The notes: a model not told the origin generated them from the letters alone. A stretch of 64,000 bases of DNA from Ursus arctos (GCF_023065955.2 NW_026623056.1:91635256-91699255), one strand, 5' to 3'; shown: positions 32,271-45,940, counted from the stretch's first letter. Program-made: numbers and translations.

Positions 32271-35200
32271 GGCACTGCGGGAACAGGGCAGGCATCACGC
32301 ACGAGTCCCTCTCTCTGTCCACAGATGGCCTCTCGCTGATACAGACAGGGGAGGGGGTGGCCCAGATAGGCTGTGGTCTTTAAACGTCGCCCAAGTCCGT
32401 CGCCCAAGTCCTCAACGCCCGTTAGTGGTTCTTGACCTTGCTCTGCGCCCTCTGCCTTGGGGCTTTTGGCCCTGGTTGAGAGCCGAAGCATCTGGGGTTT
32501 CCAAGCCTGTGCTGGAAAAGGACAACGGGCCACTCGCCTCACACCCAGCAGCATGGTGGGGACGTCAGGTGTCTCTGCTGAGAGCATTTTCAGCAGTGCT
32601 TTCTGTGGCCACGCTTTCTTTCCTTAAGGTCCCAGGCACTGGGTTCGGTCGTGTTCTGTCTCCCTTTTACCCTTCTGAGTGCTTCTCCCAGGAAGGTCAC
32701 AGACCCCATTGCTTTGGGGCAGGCATGCTGGGGGGCGGGGGAGGGGCTAAGGCCCTGCTTTGTCTCCCCTGCCCTCTGCCCCTCCAGTGACCCTCTCTTG
32801 GGCCCCCACACTCCCCCCAGAGAGGGCACAAATGTGGGGGGAGAGCCTTCACAGCAGTGAGTCCTGCGGGTGTAACCTGCTCCAGCCAAGCTTGGGGGGA
32901 ACAGTCCCAGGTCATCTGAAGGGAGGCCACCTGCCCTGTCTGAGGACGTACTCGGGGTGACGACCCTGGAGGTGTCCCAGGTGCTTGAAGAAACCACTGC
33001 CACCACTGGATAGCTAGTTCCGTGTTTTCAGACATGAAGAAGACTCCAGACACACAACTCACCGACCAGCCCAGGGTGACACAGTGCGAGACCAGCAGTG
33101 GGAATTTGGGGGATCCTCAGGCCGCTGTGGGGGATCGATCTTCCATCTGCGGGCTCTCCTTCAGTGGCTATGCAGAGGGGTTTGGAGGGAGAGGTGGCTT
33201 ACCCTCTGAGCCTGTGCCCCCTCGGACCCCCACAAAGGCAGCAGAGAGCTGTGTGGCTGCTCCCAGGGCCTCCCCTGCACCCCCGGGGCCCGGGCAAGGT
33301 CCCTAACCTCTGTGTAAGGTGGGGATACCCATAGTGCTGCTTGTCGTACAATCGGCCAGACGAAACCCATCACTTAGCCCGCTCTCCAGACGGTCTATCA
33401 AACAGCCACCGTGTGCCGAGGGCTGGGACCCATGCAAACGTGACACCCACGACTCTGTTCCACCGAGCGATGGGCTCCCAGATAGTAAACCACAGCTGTT
33501 GCAGGGCGCCCGGTGACGGACAGAAGGACACAGCAAGCCCCGCTGGTGGGGCAGGGCTGTGGTGCTAGAAGTGGACTCCCTTCCTTGGTGAAGACTGGCA
33601 TTTGGGGGGGGGGAGGGGGCTTTTGCAGTCTGGAAAGCCTGAGGGTGACCCCGGTTAGGAACTGCTGGATGGCCACGGGGGCAGCCTCACTCACCTCCAC
33701 ACACCTGTCCCCTTCCTGCCTCCTCCCCCGCTCCTGTTGAAGGAGGAGGGAACGGGAGCCAGGGTCCCCAAAGCTGGAGAGCGGGGATCCCTGCTCCAGA
33801 GGACTCTTCCCTAGAACCCGCTGCTTCTCCTCTTTGCGCAAGGGTTTGCTTTTTTCTTTCCTCTGCTGAACCTGGCCTCAGGACCTGTTCCTTTCTCCCC
33901 CTCGCCCATGGTACATCCGGAGAGAGGGTGCACTCAGCTGGGATGTCCCGGGGCTGCCATGGTGATGCCCTTGGCACTGGGGAGGTGGAGGGGCCCTGCT
34001 TGGTAGCACGTCCAGCCATGAGTTTGATAACCTTACCAGTGAAGAAGAGTGGGGTTCATGTGAGCTCGGGGCCTGGCTCTGGGCTGGGGCTGCTGAGAAG
34101 CCTCGTTTGGGCAGGAAGGGCCATTCTGGAGCTCCTACAGCTCTGGGACGGAGCACCTCCGTGGGTGCATGGCCCTGGCCTGGTGGCTCCCTCAGGGACA
34201 GTGCCCTGGTCATGGCAGTCGGCCCAGACCACGCTCAGCCACTCTGGACTCTGCGTCCTTGTCCCAGCCTCACTGCAGCCGGAACCCCAGCCTTACTCCA
34301 CCGCTGGAACTCAGGTTCAGGAAAGCAAACAGCCACTTGACTCTGTTAAGTGGTTTCTACTCTGAAATAAGGAAATGAATGAGGAAAACCCAAAGGGAAG
34401 AGCAGACTTGGAAAGTTAAATATCTGCAGAAGAGTGTGCCCAGTTCACTGCTGACTGCTGTCCCCTCCCCGGCCCCGAGGGCTCAGCAGTCCCGTCTTCT
34501 CCCAGAGAGCCAGCGTCCACACTGACGGGATTCCGCCTGGTACGCCCCCGCCCCCGGTTCCTCCCCCGGAGCCTACTAGGCCCTGACCCTCAGTTTTTCT
34601 CTGTGGCCGGGGCCTCCCCTGCCCTTGGAGCTCAGGCCTCTGCAGCCCTGTCAGCCACCTTCCGCCTGCCTCTCTCTGTCCCCTGACCTGCTCCAGCCCT
34701 GCGCGCTCCAAGGGACTTCAGGCTCCCCGACAGTCGTTGCTTGCCTTTGGCACAAACATAGCGACCGCACTGCTTCAGGCCCATCCTGTCTTCTATTTTT
34801 TGAAGGGTGCAGCTGCCCCCTGTCTTGTCCCGTGTGGTCAGCACAGCAGGACCTTGAGTCCCCCCGGCTCATGGGCACCTCTCCCCTTCCTGGAAAATAC
34901 GTCTGTCCTGCCACCTGGCAAAGCCCAGTGACAATTTCCTTTCACTTTAAGAGGCGTGCACCTGCTTTGCCCACGCTCCGAGCCAGCGGAGCCCCGTCCG
35001 CGGAGGGATCTTCGCTCGGTTTGCGCGGGGCCCACCCACTGGCCAGGCCGACCCACGGCGAGTTCTCTGGGCTTGGGTGCGCCCGTTAGCCCTGCATCGC
35101 GGCCAGGTGACGGGGACGCCCCTTGGCCATCCCGGCCATCCGCGGCAGTTCCAGCACCGTCTGTGTATCTTCCTCTAAGTGTTTATAGCCTAAGATATTT

Positions 35201-37294
35201 ATGCGGTACTGACATGGTAACAGAAGCCGATTGCAAGGCAGGGGAGTTTGGAGACTCCAAGTTTGGAGAAGGAGTCATCCCACACCATCTTGATTTCCAG
35301 CGGAAAACCGGAGATGGCCTGCTGGCAATGGGGGAGCTGGCGATGACCTGGCTGTCCTCGGCTGGGTCAGAGCTGGGAGGCGAGATTTAACAAGAACCGG
35401 GTGTGTTCAGTCCCTTGCTGAACAAGGAGATCAGCCCCACGGCCTGCAGCGCCCAGCAGGTGCTGTGCAAACAGAAGCTCTTGGAAACGCAGGATTCTAC
35501 CCAGCCCCAGGCTCTGAGAAGTCAGGGAATGCTGGCCTCCCTCCTCCTTCCCACTTTCCGTGGCCTGAAGGCTCATCCCCAACATCCGGAGCCCCAGGAG
35601 GGGTGTGGCTGAACCCACTAATGTCCTCAGGATTGACAGATAATGACGCGGAGGTCTCTCAGACCACGTGCAGCTCCCCCTGTCTGGGAGGGGTGGTCAC
35701 TCAGAGTGCGGAGGGACAGACAGCCCCGCAGATGCAGCTCTGTCCCTTGACAGCTGGGAAGCCCAAGGGAAGTCACCTTCTCCTTGGCAGGTGGGTGTGG
35801 CCGTGGCGCCCCCACTGAGGGACCACAGTCGGTGCTGAGTCATGTGCAAAGTGCCCAGGGTGAGCCAGCCACGTGGGGAGGCTCGGTCAGCACGTCCTGC
35901 GTGCCGCCCCTGGCTCCCTCCCTCCCCGGGGACACTGTGCAAGGAGCTGAGGCAGCCCCTCCTGTCGCTGGTTCATGAGGGCCCACCGCGAGCCTGAGCT
36001 AAGGCCCCAGGCCCCCGGGTCCTGCTGTCCGGGGCACCTTCCTCTCCCACTTGGCAGAAGCTGCTGGAAACAGGACCATGTGAGCCCTGGGCAGGAGGCC
36101 CCGTGCCCTCCCCAGAGCCGAGCCGCTGTGGACTAGGGGCTGCCGGCCTCCGAGATGTGTGGACTACAGCTCTGGTCATCAGGGAAGAGAGGCAAGAGCA
36201 GACGAAGGGCACGGTGACCCCATCAGACAGCTGATGTGAGCCGGCAGGCGGATGAAGGATGAAACGGACTCAGTCGAGCCGCTGACGGCAGAGCCGGCCG
36301 CGGGGAGCCCAGGACACTGCCCCGCGAGCAGACAGCAGGACTGGGTACATGCTAGTCTTGGCTCCCTGGAGGCTGGGCCCCCACTCCCCTGTCCCGGGTT
36401 TGCTGCCCCCGAGGCCCTTCCCATAGCAGGAGGCACAGGCTGAGCCCTCCGCACCCAGTCGCCTGCTTCCTGGGCCCCCGATGACCCAGCAGGCCACGCT
36501 CCTGGGAACTGGCGGACGCCTTTGGCTGGAAGGGATAAGCGAGGACGGAAGACACAAAGGGACCCCGAAGTATCCACCGGACAGCAGCAGCCCACCAGCT
36601 GGTCCAGGCCCAGGGAAGTCTGCCCCCCTGCGTCGTCCTTCCCCTCAGCCACAAGGATGATGAGATGAGAGGTGGCCACCGAGCAGTCACGTCCCGGCCC
36701 AGTATGACCCTCCGCCACAGAAGCGTGCACCCCAGCCCAGGGAGACGTGGCCCAAAGCCAGTGCAGTTTGTAAGCCCATGGCCCGGCCTCAAGCGGATTG
36801 AGATGGAGCCACTTGCTCAGCTCACAGGGTTGTTTCCTCCCCCTTCGGTGGTTGAGGGTCGGCATTTCCAGGGTTCTGAATCTTTCTTAGGAAGAAGAAT
36901 GTTCTAAGAGAGTGCACGTAAAGACCCACCTGCAGGAGTGCACGGAGCGCCTGCACCTCTCCCTAGGCGTGGTGGGTATACAGTCACATGGCGGGCCACT
37001 GTCCACGCAGCACCCAGCTCCTCAGCCCGCTGCAGCTGCCCCAGATGTCTGCAGCCTCACAAAAAGTACCATCTCTACAGTTGACAGTGTGGTTTCTTTG
37101 CCTGGACCTCACCCATCCCTCTCCACCAGCCCCCTCACCTCCACCACGGCACCACATCTGCTCCCCGGGTCCCCAAGCCAATCACCGATGGGAGCATTTG
37201 CCTAAACAGACACTCACAGCACTGCTGAAAACCCGGTTAGAACATTCCGTTAGAGCCAGAACATCTCAGCAACTTGGCTTTAGATGATGCCCCG
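32271..37294. other. Intron 1, GC-rich, no gene recognised
   Basis: Long stretch of GC-rich unique DNA. A MIR-like phrase (CCCTAACCTCTGTGTAAGG) occurs near 33300 and a G run at 33604-33617. ORFs of 100-230 codons (for example 36179-36865 -) overlap each other on both strands and show no domain. Confidence 0.5.
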
Positions 37295-37745
37295 CATGAC
37301 TTTTTTTTTAATTATAGCAAAATACAGATAAAAGGACCATCTTAACCATTTCGGGGTTCTGTGGCGCCGAGCACACTCACATTCTCGTGAGCCTTCCCCC
37401 CCCCCCCCCCATCCCGAACTCTTCCATCTTCCCAGACTGAGCCTCTGTCCTCGGTACAAGCGAACTCCCCAGCCACCCCCCCCCCCCGGCCGCTGGCGCC
37501 CCCGTCTGCTCTCTGTCCCTGTGGATCTGACTGCTCTGGGTCCTGCCTGGGAGTGGGTCCCGCAGTGTTCGTTCCTCCGTGGCTGGCTTATTCCACTGAG
37601 CGTGGTGTCCTCAAGCATCCTCGTGGCACGGGGTGGTTTGCTTCCTTTTCAAGACCAAATAATATTCCGTCGCATGTATTGTCCACGTTCTGTTTATTGG
37701 CTCAGCCCTCGGTGAACCTGCCTGACCGTCTTTAACTCCCAATCA
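37295..37745 (+). mobile_element. Ancient L1 3' fragment
   Basis: CTCTGTCCCTGTGGATCTGA, GGCTTATTCCACTGAGCGTG and CAAATAATATTCCGTCGCAT are diverged forms of well-known L1 3' phrases. Two C runs (about 37387-37401 and 37478-37489) sit inside it. Confidence 0.85.
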
Positions 37746-37959
37746 TCCATGTTCTTATTTCCTCACTTTGCAAAGCACAGTTCTGTGGCAGTGGGCTCAT
37801 TACTGGAATTTTCTGGAAAACACTCTTGCCTAAAGCCTCCTTCATTTCCTGGTGACAGCGATGTGCGTCTGAGTGGTGTGGTGTGGGAGGTGGGCTATGC
37901 TGCCGGCGGGGAGAGTGAACTGCTCAGGGACGGTGGCCTTCCGGGCGTTCGTGCCACGG

Positions 37960-38130
37960 TGATGTCACGGTCAAGGGCACGTGTGTCTGCCTTCGAAGCA
38001 GGTTGTGTCCGGGCAAGTTACTTACATGCCTCAGTGACTCCATCTGCAAAGTGGGGTGAAGGGAGCATCTTCCTCCCATGGTCGTTCCGATTAAATGCGT
38101 AAATGTGTGTCTGGTGCTGAAACGGGGCCG
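37960..38130 (+). mobile_element. MIR
   Basis: GGGCAAGTTACTTACATGCC, CTCAGTGACTCCATCTGCAA and AGTGGGG then GATTAAATGCGT follow the MIR consensus closely. Confidence 0.85.
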
Positions 38131-41100
38131 GTCCCTGGCGAGTGCTATGGAAAGTCCTTGTTATTTTTGTTTATTTGTTTATAATTTATGTATTCCCACT
38201 GTGGATGTAAGGCAGTCAAACCTCTGTGTCTTGCTGGGAGTGCCTTACAGAGACCCCTGGCTTCGTGCTCCCTGGGGGGACAGGTGGCCCCTGGGCAGCT
38301 GGCTGTCAGTCCCAGCACGGGCCCCCGTGTCCAGGTGTGCTCTGTGACCTGCAAGGCCCTTCCAGCTCGGTGATACCAGGCTTCCTGGGGGTGGCCCCCG
38401 GTCCACCCTCCTTCCCCTGTCTTTTCACCAAAGCAGGGACCACGGATGCCTTTCATTTCTGCTCCGTTTCAGAGGTGGAGCTGTGGAGACCGCAGTGCGG
38501 AGGGCGGGTGGTGGGGTGGCCACTCAGGCGGGCAGGCGTGGAGGAACTAGGACAGCCAGCCCCGCATGCACGCCAGCTCTCTGGTTGCATGAGGGTTCCA
38601 GGCTTCAGCCTTTCTGTATTTTGCTGGAGGGGGCAGTTGTGATCCCCACAGCACTTAATGGTAATTTGCTATTGAAGGGGACTGTGCTGGCGGAGTGTGG
38701 GGCTAGTCGCTGTCTGTGGCAGCCCCAGGGGGGCTCGCTGCCACGTTTGCCACTGGGCTGCTGGCCGCACCTCCCCCACATGCCCTTGGCCCCCCGGGTG
38801 CAGCCTGGAGGAGCTGCTCAGCCCTGGGGGAGACGGAGGGTGGGTGGGTGCTTTAGGGAAACAAAGTCAGAGCCCACCTGTGGAATGGCGGGAGTTGGTG
38901 GGACTTGGCAAAGACTCTCTAGGTTTAGCGCGGGACACCACCATGAGGAAAAGCCGCCACCCTGCCCCACAGTCAGCACACCAAAGGGAGGTGTAGGGTG
39001 GCTGGGACGGCGTCCACATGGAGTTCGGTCATCCTGGGGGCCAGTTGCACAAGGAGCTAATTATTTTGTAAGCAGTTAATGGAGCCCGGTGATTCAGGCT
39101 CTTTACCCTCCCAGCTTCTGACTTAGGGAATTTTTAAAAGAAACTTTGATAGCCTTACAAGTAACAGAGAAAGAGGCAGTGCAGTTTGAAGTTATCATCT
39201 AGAGATCTTCAATCATGTTGAATTTGCATTTGCAAGAGCAGCGAACCCAGGGCTTGCGTGCAGAAAAGCTGGTGGTGGACAGTGGCCGCGGGCGTGGCTG
39301 GCGAGCCAGGCTGGAGTTCCAGCCATTTCCAGAGTGCTTGGGGAGAAGCCCCCAAAATGATTTCGCTCAGAGCTGTGTCCTATAAACGTCACGCAGGGAA
39401 AACCGAAGATGTGAGCAGTGGTTAAAGGCTCATACCCACTCTGAGGTCTCTCGCTGGAGCTTCCAAAGGCTAACACGCCATCGGCGCTGTGGATCCCAGA
39501 ACATCCAGAGCTCAGAACAGACCCCAGAGGAGCTGGGAAATGTGACCCTAGCAATGGCCCATGGTGCCTGACCATTTGGAGCCCCTAAACTAAGACTGCC
39601 CCCCGCCCCGTGCCACCCGGATGCATGGCCATGGTCCCAGCATGTATTTGATCCCGTTTTGTGTGTGTGGATTTGAAGGCTGTGCCCCAACCAGCAGAGG
39701 TGGGAGATGTCATCTGTGCCCCGCCGGCAAAGCCAGCCTGGAGTGTGCCAAGGATTCAGGGCCCAGAGAGGAGCTTCCCGTAGCAAAGGAGTGCGTGGGG
39801 AAGTGTAGGAGCGAAGAATTTCCCCCCACAGATATTTCTGGAAGCTGTGCTGGGGAACCGGGCTGGAACAGGTGAAAGAAATGGGTCCCAGCCTCAGGGA
39901 GCTGCGTGGACACAGGGGCAGGTAGCGTCTGGACGTCGGCAGAGCGGGCAGCCCTTGCTGGGGGAGGCGCTGAGGAGTGACCGGTCTCTCCAGGGATGGG
40001 GGACCCTGGAGTTCCTGGGTGTTGGTGCAGGAAAAGCTGAGGCCACAGGCTGGACGCCAGGCCTCCTGGAACACTCCACCCTCCCACCCCCATCTGCCCC
40101 CCCTGACCGCCCCCCCCAGGGCTGGATTTCTGATTCGGCCTCAGCCCCTGCAGTGAGCCCTCTGCACGTGCTCCGGGGGGACAGAGCAGGCAGCCGGAAA
40201 GGCCGCCCTAGAGCCGAGGTGGGTCCAGGCGCCAAAGGGGCCCCTCCTGCCCCCACTTGCCCCCCCAAGGGCCAGGCTTGGCTTCTGGAAGAAAGAGCCA
40301 GGGGGTTGGCCGCTTTCAGCCAGCCGCTGTGAATCCCAGGCATCGAACTAAGGAGGGAGCCCCACGCAGGTCCGAGGCTCAGCATGCAGGGAGACACGGC
40401 CCCTGGCGGAGGTTACATCTTGGCGACACGCCACCCCCAGGAGTCCAGCAGCACTGAGCAGTCCCTGACCTTTGGAGGGATATGTGGCAGCCCCACAGGA
40501 GGCCTACGAGCCTTCAGCCTGGTGGGTGGAGGCCAGCCTCTGAAGGACGAGAAGCAGGGTGGGGAGGCCGCTCCAGCCACCGCGGGGGCGACTTGAACTC
40601 GAGGCCCCTCACCCACGCTCAGAGATGCTTCTTTTCTGGCAGGAAACTATGTTCAGTTTTTCTAATGTAATTTCTAGGCAATAAAGACAAAAGGAAAAAG
40701 AGGAGGCCCTAGGAGGCAGGAAGGAAGGACTTCTCCTCCACTCCCCGCGGCCCCCGAACTGCCCACCTTCTCCCGCGTCTTGGATTTCCATGTCCTTGGC
40801 CTTGGCTCGCCAGGTGGCTGTGTGAGGACCTCAGGCCCCGCTGCCCGTGCTGTCCCCGCGCTCTGCCACCGCCTGTGTCCGTCCCCGGCTCATGACTGTT
40901 GCAGGATGAGGTATCCTTGTCCCAACCCCGAAACCTCTCAGGGTATTACAATTATTTCGAAGGGGATTTAAAGTTATATTTTATTTGAGGGGAGTCATGA
41001 AAAAGAACTTTGAATAAAAACGTGCCCCTCCCTCTGCTTGCCTGCCTCGTGCGCTGGGAACTTGTGGCCTTGTCAAGTGAGCGGTGTGGGGAGAAGGGTC

Positions 41101-43609
41101 CCCATGGCCGCCATTGATGGGACGGAGTGGGCTTTGCTTCCCATGACAGCCGAGGGGAAATGGACGGAAGGCCGTGAAAACTTGACCTGCTTCTCCGGCT
41201 CGTCCTGGGCTATCTCATAGCTCACGGTGTGGATTCCCGGCTTCATGCAGGTGCAGACCCCAGCATGGGTCTCAAGAAAGTCAGGGGTGGTGACTGATTT
41301 CTAGGGTTACTTAAAAATACTCAGATGAGGAGATAGTGCTGACATGTGGAATCCTCTGGAGAGAAGTCACAGTCCCCCTTCTAATTCCTGGAAAGGAGGC
41401 TCGAGCAGGAAAATGCATCACCTTCCTCCCAAAGCCTTGACGGGTTCTCCGGAAAGGGCCGCAAGGCCTAAGTCGCCTGGAGCCCTCAGGGTTTGCTCCC
41501 CACCCCTAACCTCAGGGCCAACACCTGCCATTTGGCCAAGGCCTCTGCGGCCACCTGTGGGCCCGCCCCAAGATGCCCAGGAAGCACCAGCGCCCGCACC
41601 AGCAGCCCCTCTGCTGCACACTTCCGGGGTCCCCTATGCCCCTCCTGCTGGGAAAGAGGATGGGAGCGGCAGTGCTCACTTTCCGAGGTGCCAGAGCTCG
41701 GGGTCTCAGCTGGGGAGGGTTTTCCTGCCTCCCAGGCTAGGTGTCACCCATGTTTTTTCACCTGCCGCCACCTCCTTGGCTCTGCCCGGCGCAGCTGAGG
41801 GTTGCATGCTGGGGTCTCCTGTGGGTGGTCCTCCCCAGCACCCCCTCCTCCCCACGGCCCTTCCCCTACCCCCCAGGCATGAAGAAGCCCAGACCCCAGG
41901 ACGAGTCTCACTGGCCCACACTCGGCCTCCTGAGACAGCAGAGCTGGACAAAGGCCCTGCGGGGAGGGGCACAGGCTAGACGGGAGAGCCACGTGGGGGC
42001 CCGGCCGGGGAACTGCAAGGGCCCTACGTCAAGAGCCGCCTCTTATTTGAACGGGAACTCAAGAAGTAAAGCAGATTGAAGCCAGAGAGACACCTTCGGA
42101 AACGCCCTCCCTTGAAGCCGTCCTGGGAAGGAGCTCCGCCTCCACACATTTCCTACCCTTTCGGCTGTCTGCCTTTGCATTTTCAATCCCCTGTGATCCG
42201 TTATTTATAACCGTGGAGCGTGACCTCAGACACCAGAAGTAAAAACAAAACAGAGCGACCCAGAAGAGTGACAGGGAGCAGTGGAGGGATCGGCCATGAC
42301 ACAAGGGTTCCATGCAGAGGAGGCCTCGGACCCTCGAAGACACAGCGCGGGGACACAGGCTCTGAGATGCCGCCGAGCCCAGGCAGCCCGGAGCCTGAGC
42401 TGGGGGGTGTTTACACAGTCTGTGTAGCTGCGTCCTGCTAATGAACGTCGTCAGCCAGGACAGGAACTCCCCCGCGTTGCCAGACTGTGCCCAGCACCCC
42501 CACCCCTGCTCCAGCCCAAGCCCACATCAGCTCTTACGGGGGACAAGGGGATGGGCTTCTGTCTGTAATCTGTCTTCCCGTGGCCCCTCCCGGAGTGCGC
42601 TCCATGCCCACATGGCGTCGAGGATTCCCGCTCCCTGCGAAGAGTCCGGCCTGAGAGGCCAGGGCTGCGTCAGCTCCCAAGGCTGCTGTGGCACGTGCCC
42701 ACTGTCGGCACGCCTGCAAACAGCACAGACTTATTCCCTCGAAGTTCCAGACGCCGGAGTCCAGGATTCACATCACTGGACCAAAATCAAGGCGTTGGCA
42801 GAGCCTCGCTGCCCTGGGGGCTCGAGAGGAAGCCGTTCCTTGCTCTCCCGCTCTTGGGGGCTGTCAGCACACTTTGGCTCGTGGCCACACCGCTCAAGAG
42901 CCTCCAGAACTCTTTATTCCATCTTCACACCTCTCTACCGCCTTGTGATTTTGGGACTTCACTTAAGTACCCCCCCCCAGGATGATCCAGCCTCATCTCA
43001 TCCCAGGATCCTTCATCTAATCATGTCTGCAGAGACGTGGCCACGTAGGGCAGAGAAGGGTGCTACAGGCTCTTGGCCATGCCGTTCTGAGAGCTTCTGG
43101 CCTCAGACTGTGCCACACGTCCTGTCCCCAAGCCTCCTCCCATACTGGCTGTCCCCCAAAGCCAGCGGGGATCATGGGTCTGGAGTGGGGGCGGGGTGCA
43201 GGGAGGGGATGGCCCCTCCCCTTCACCGGCAGCCAGGTGCTCCTTGCTCCTGTGGCCTCCCGTCCCTTCAGGCCGGCCCGCTTCCACGGACGGGTCACTT
43301 CTGCCCTCGTTCACGTGCGCGGCCGCACACCATAAGCGGGGTCCTCCCTGTCTACGCCCGCACCGAATGTTGCTATTAGTTTTGATGGGGTGAACTCACG
43401 TCGTGCTGAGCAACTGTGCCTCCCAAGCCCTTTCACCTCATGGACGTTTGCTGAGGGCCTCCTGTGCGCTGGAGCCGAGGGGGACGATGCTTGCCAAAGA
43501 GGCGTGTCTTGGGAGGCCATGGGGTGGGCCAGATCGCTGGCCGCACCCCCGCCCCCGCCCCCTCCCCTGCCATTGCCTTGCTGCTTGCGCGGCAGCCCTG
43601 GGATGGGCG
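38131..43609. other. Intron 1, GC-rich, no gene recognised
   Basis: No exon or clear transposon recognised. The part at about 39055-39235 is AT-richer and repeat-free. The 312-codon ORF at 42441-43379 (+) has no recognisable family and overlaps opposite-strand ORFs. Confidence 0.5.
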
Positions 43610-43790
43610 GACGGGTTTGCGTCTGGCCCTGCTCTATGCCAGGTGTACAACCCCCAGATTCCACACCTGTGAAACGGGGATAGCAGCTGCCTGGCAGCCC
43701 TTGTACGGTGCCCGCAACTACCAGATACCGTTGCAAGGATTCTGTAGAGGCCACCCGCACCTGCCGCGTGCCTCAGAAGCGGATAGTGTG
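43610..43790 (+). mobile_element. MIR-like fragment
   Basis: CACACCTGTGAAACGGGGATAG and GCAAGGATTCTGTAGAGG fit the MIR central region, with weak flanks. Confidence 0.45.
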
Positions 43791-44257
43791 CCACAAAGAA
43801 TTTGCCCATGGCCCGAGGGTGTGCGAGGGGCAGAGCTGGGGGTGGACCCAGGAGGGCTGGCTCCGGCTTCGGGGTCTGTGACCCACAGCGCAGACTTCAG
43901 GAAAAGTTCTTCCCATGGGACGGATGGTCTCCCCAGCCTCTCGGGCTCAGACGGCCCCGTGGGGGCTCACAGGGCCTCGAAGCAGGTGCAGCTGGCATTA
44001 CCCCACTTTGAGGAGAGAAGGGATCTGCAAGGGCAGAGAAGTCGGTATGTGGGCCCCCCCGTGTTTGCCCAAACTAGGTCTCCCACAATTCCAGAGGCTT
44101 TGTACGCGTGCTGTATCTGAGCTCCGTCGGGGCGCCGGGTGGCCTCCGTCGTCCCACGGTGGTTTGTCACCCTGAGCCGTCAGCTCCTCACTGCTCCCTT
44201 GTCGACCATCACCCCGCTGCTGGACACACACACCCTTCCTGGCCATCGCCGCTCACT
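43791..44257. other. Intron 1, nothing recognised
   Basis: Unique DNA without a recognisable exon or repeat. Confidence 0.5.
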
Positions 44258-44372
44258 CGCTGTGTGACTCTGGAAACGTTCCTGAAACTCCCTGAGCCTT
44301 GGTATCGGCAAGATGGGAAGAATGACACCCGCCTCCAAGGCGTGCTTTCAGGATCAAAGATTCTATGTATTC
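44258..44372 (+). mobile_element. MIR fragment
   Basis: GCTGTGTGACTCTGGAAACG, CCCTGAGCCTTGG and CAAGATGGGAAGAATGACAC match the MIR core in order. Confidence 0.8.
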
Positions 44373-44404
44373 TTCACCAAATAATGGCAAAGAAAGGAAA
44401 GGGG

Positions 44405-44408
<4 letters not shown>

Positions 44409-44486
<78 letters not shown>
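44409..44486. repeat. Compound (TC)n(AC)n microsatellite
   Basis: About 20 TC dinucleotides followed directly by about 19 AC dinucleotides. Likely length-polymorphic. Confidence 0.97.
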
Positions 44487-44489
<3 letters not shown>

Positions 44490-44983
44490 TTTTCAAGTCA
44501 GGATCCAAACCGGGCCAGACACTGGGTTTGTTTGCTGTCTCCTTAAGTCTCTTTCTGTCCACGTGTTCCGTCCCCTTTCCATTCCTGCCATTTATTTGGT
44601 GAAGAATACATAGCCCTGATCCTTACGCATGCCTTAAAGACACAGACACCGACATCTAGAGGCATAGCGATAGAGAGATACGGATGAAGCCGCAGGTGGG
44701 CCACCCTGAGGAGCGATAAAGGAGATGGCTGTTAATGTCCTCTCCATGTGAAGATCACACTGCAGCTACCTTGAACCATAAGGAAGGATCTTGGAGGTTA
44801 GGGGTCCACACTGAAATGCAGACAGATGATGCAGAATGATGTCTACAGTGAGCTTACAACCACCCCAGCAGGGGGGGATGCCGGGGTGCAGACTTGCTGG
44901 CTGGGTCCGTGCTGACAGCCAGGCTGGCAGGTGGGGCGAAGGGCTCTGCTGCTGTTCGTGCTCAGACATTTCCAGCACACAGA
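44487..44983. other. Intron 1, nothing recognised
   Basis: Unique sequence, no exon or repeat recognised. Confidence 0.5.
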
Positions 44984-44996
44984 ACTTCTCTTCTTA

Positions 44997-45187
44997 AAGA
45001 TTTCGTTTATTTGAGAGAGAGAGCAGGCATGTGAGGGGGTGGGGCGGGGGGAGACAGAATCCTCAAGCAGGCTCCATGCCCAGTGTGGAACCTGACATGG
45101 GGCTCGATCTCACGACCCTGAGATCATGACCTGAGCCGAAATCATGAGTCAAGGTGCTTAACGGACTGAGCCCGCCAGGTGCCTGGA
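44997..45187 (-). mobile_element. Can-SINE, older copy, reverse orientation
   Basis: Minus-strand head GGCACCTGGCGGGCTCAG and tail CAAATAAACGAAATCTTT. Imperfect flanking repeats of the type CTTCTCTTCTT / TTTCTCTTCTTT are seen. Confidence 0.93.
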
Positions 45188-45940
45188 ATTTCTCTTCTTT
45201 AGAAGAATGTATGCAATGAGTCCGCCACATAGTAATAAATGGTCGTTTCTGCTCTTATTTTATATTCTTTTAACACACTGACCCGAAAAATACCTCCTAA
45301 TTTGGAAAGGGAAATGAGGCCTAATACAGAGTTTATTTTAGCGATTGCCTGCCTGGCGGTTAACTGTAATCCATTCTGACTGTGACGTTATCCTTCAGAG
45401 TTCTAAACACAAGGAGCAACACAGGGTGAATAATATGCTCGAATTTCTATGTCTGTGAAATTTATAATCAGAGGAGAATTGCAGACAGACTGCGGATGCA
45501 CATAGATGGAGAGAGACGTGGATAGCCTACAATCTCTGCCTCAGTGTCACACATTTATTTCCCGAGTATTTAAAAACTAAAAGGTGGGGTTTTGCTCTTG
45601 GTCTCTGTTTAACCTGTCTTCCATATTAAACACTTGTAATTCTTGGGCAAGGATAAGCCAACAGGAATTTGCCTTTAAACTCCTCCAAAGATAGAAGAGT
45701 TACAAATCCATGGCTGGGTCATAATTTGGCTGCTCTCTGGGCTGGTCGGGTTGAGTTCTGACTCCTGGAGTCTGGCATGAGGGCCAGGAGCCAGACTGAA
45801 ATACTCTGCTTTGCTTCAAGGGCAGACAAAGCCTTATAAAAGCTTATAGAAATGTATGTAAAACCTTAGTAGATTATAGAAGCCACAGAAAATGAATCAC
45901 GGCTTGGTAGACAAAAGATAAGGAATTTAAATTGGTTTAT
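45188..45940. other. AT-rich island in intron 1, candidate conserved noncoding DNA
   Basis: About 750 bp of AT-rich DNA without recognisable transposons or long ORFs, in contrast to GC-rich surroundings. It contains TGACGTTA near 45383 (CRE-like) but no proven site. Its function is unknown. Confidence 0.25.

Noticed and set aside
42441..43379. A 312-codon open reading frame in intron 1
   Set aside because: No known family, and overlapping frames are open on the opposite strand. No splice or start support.
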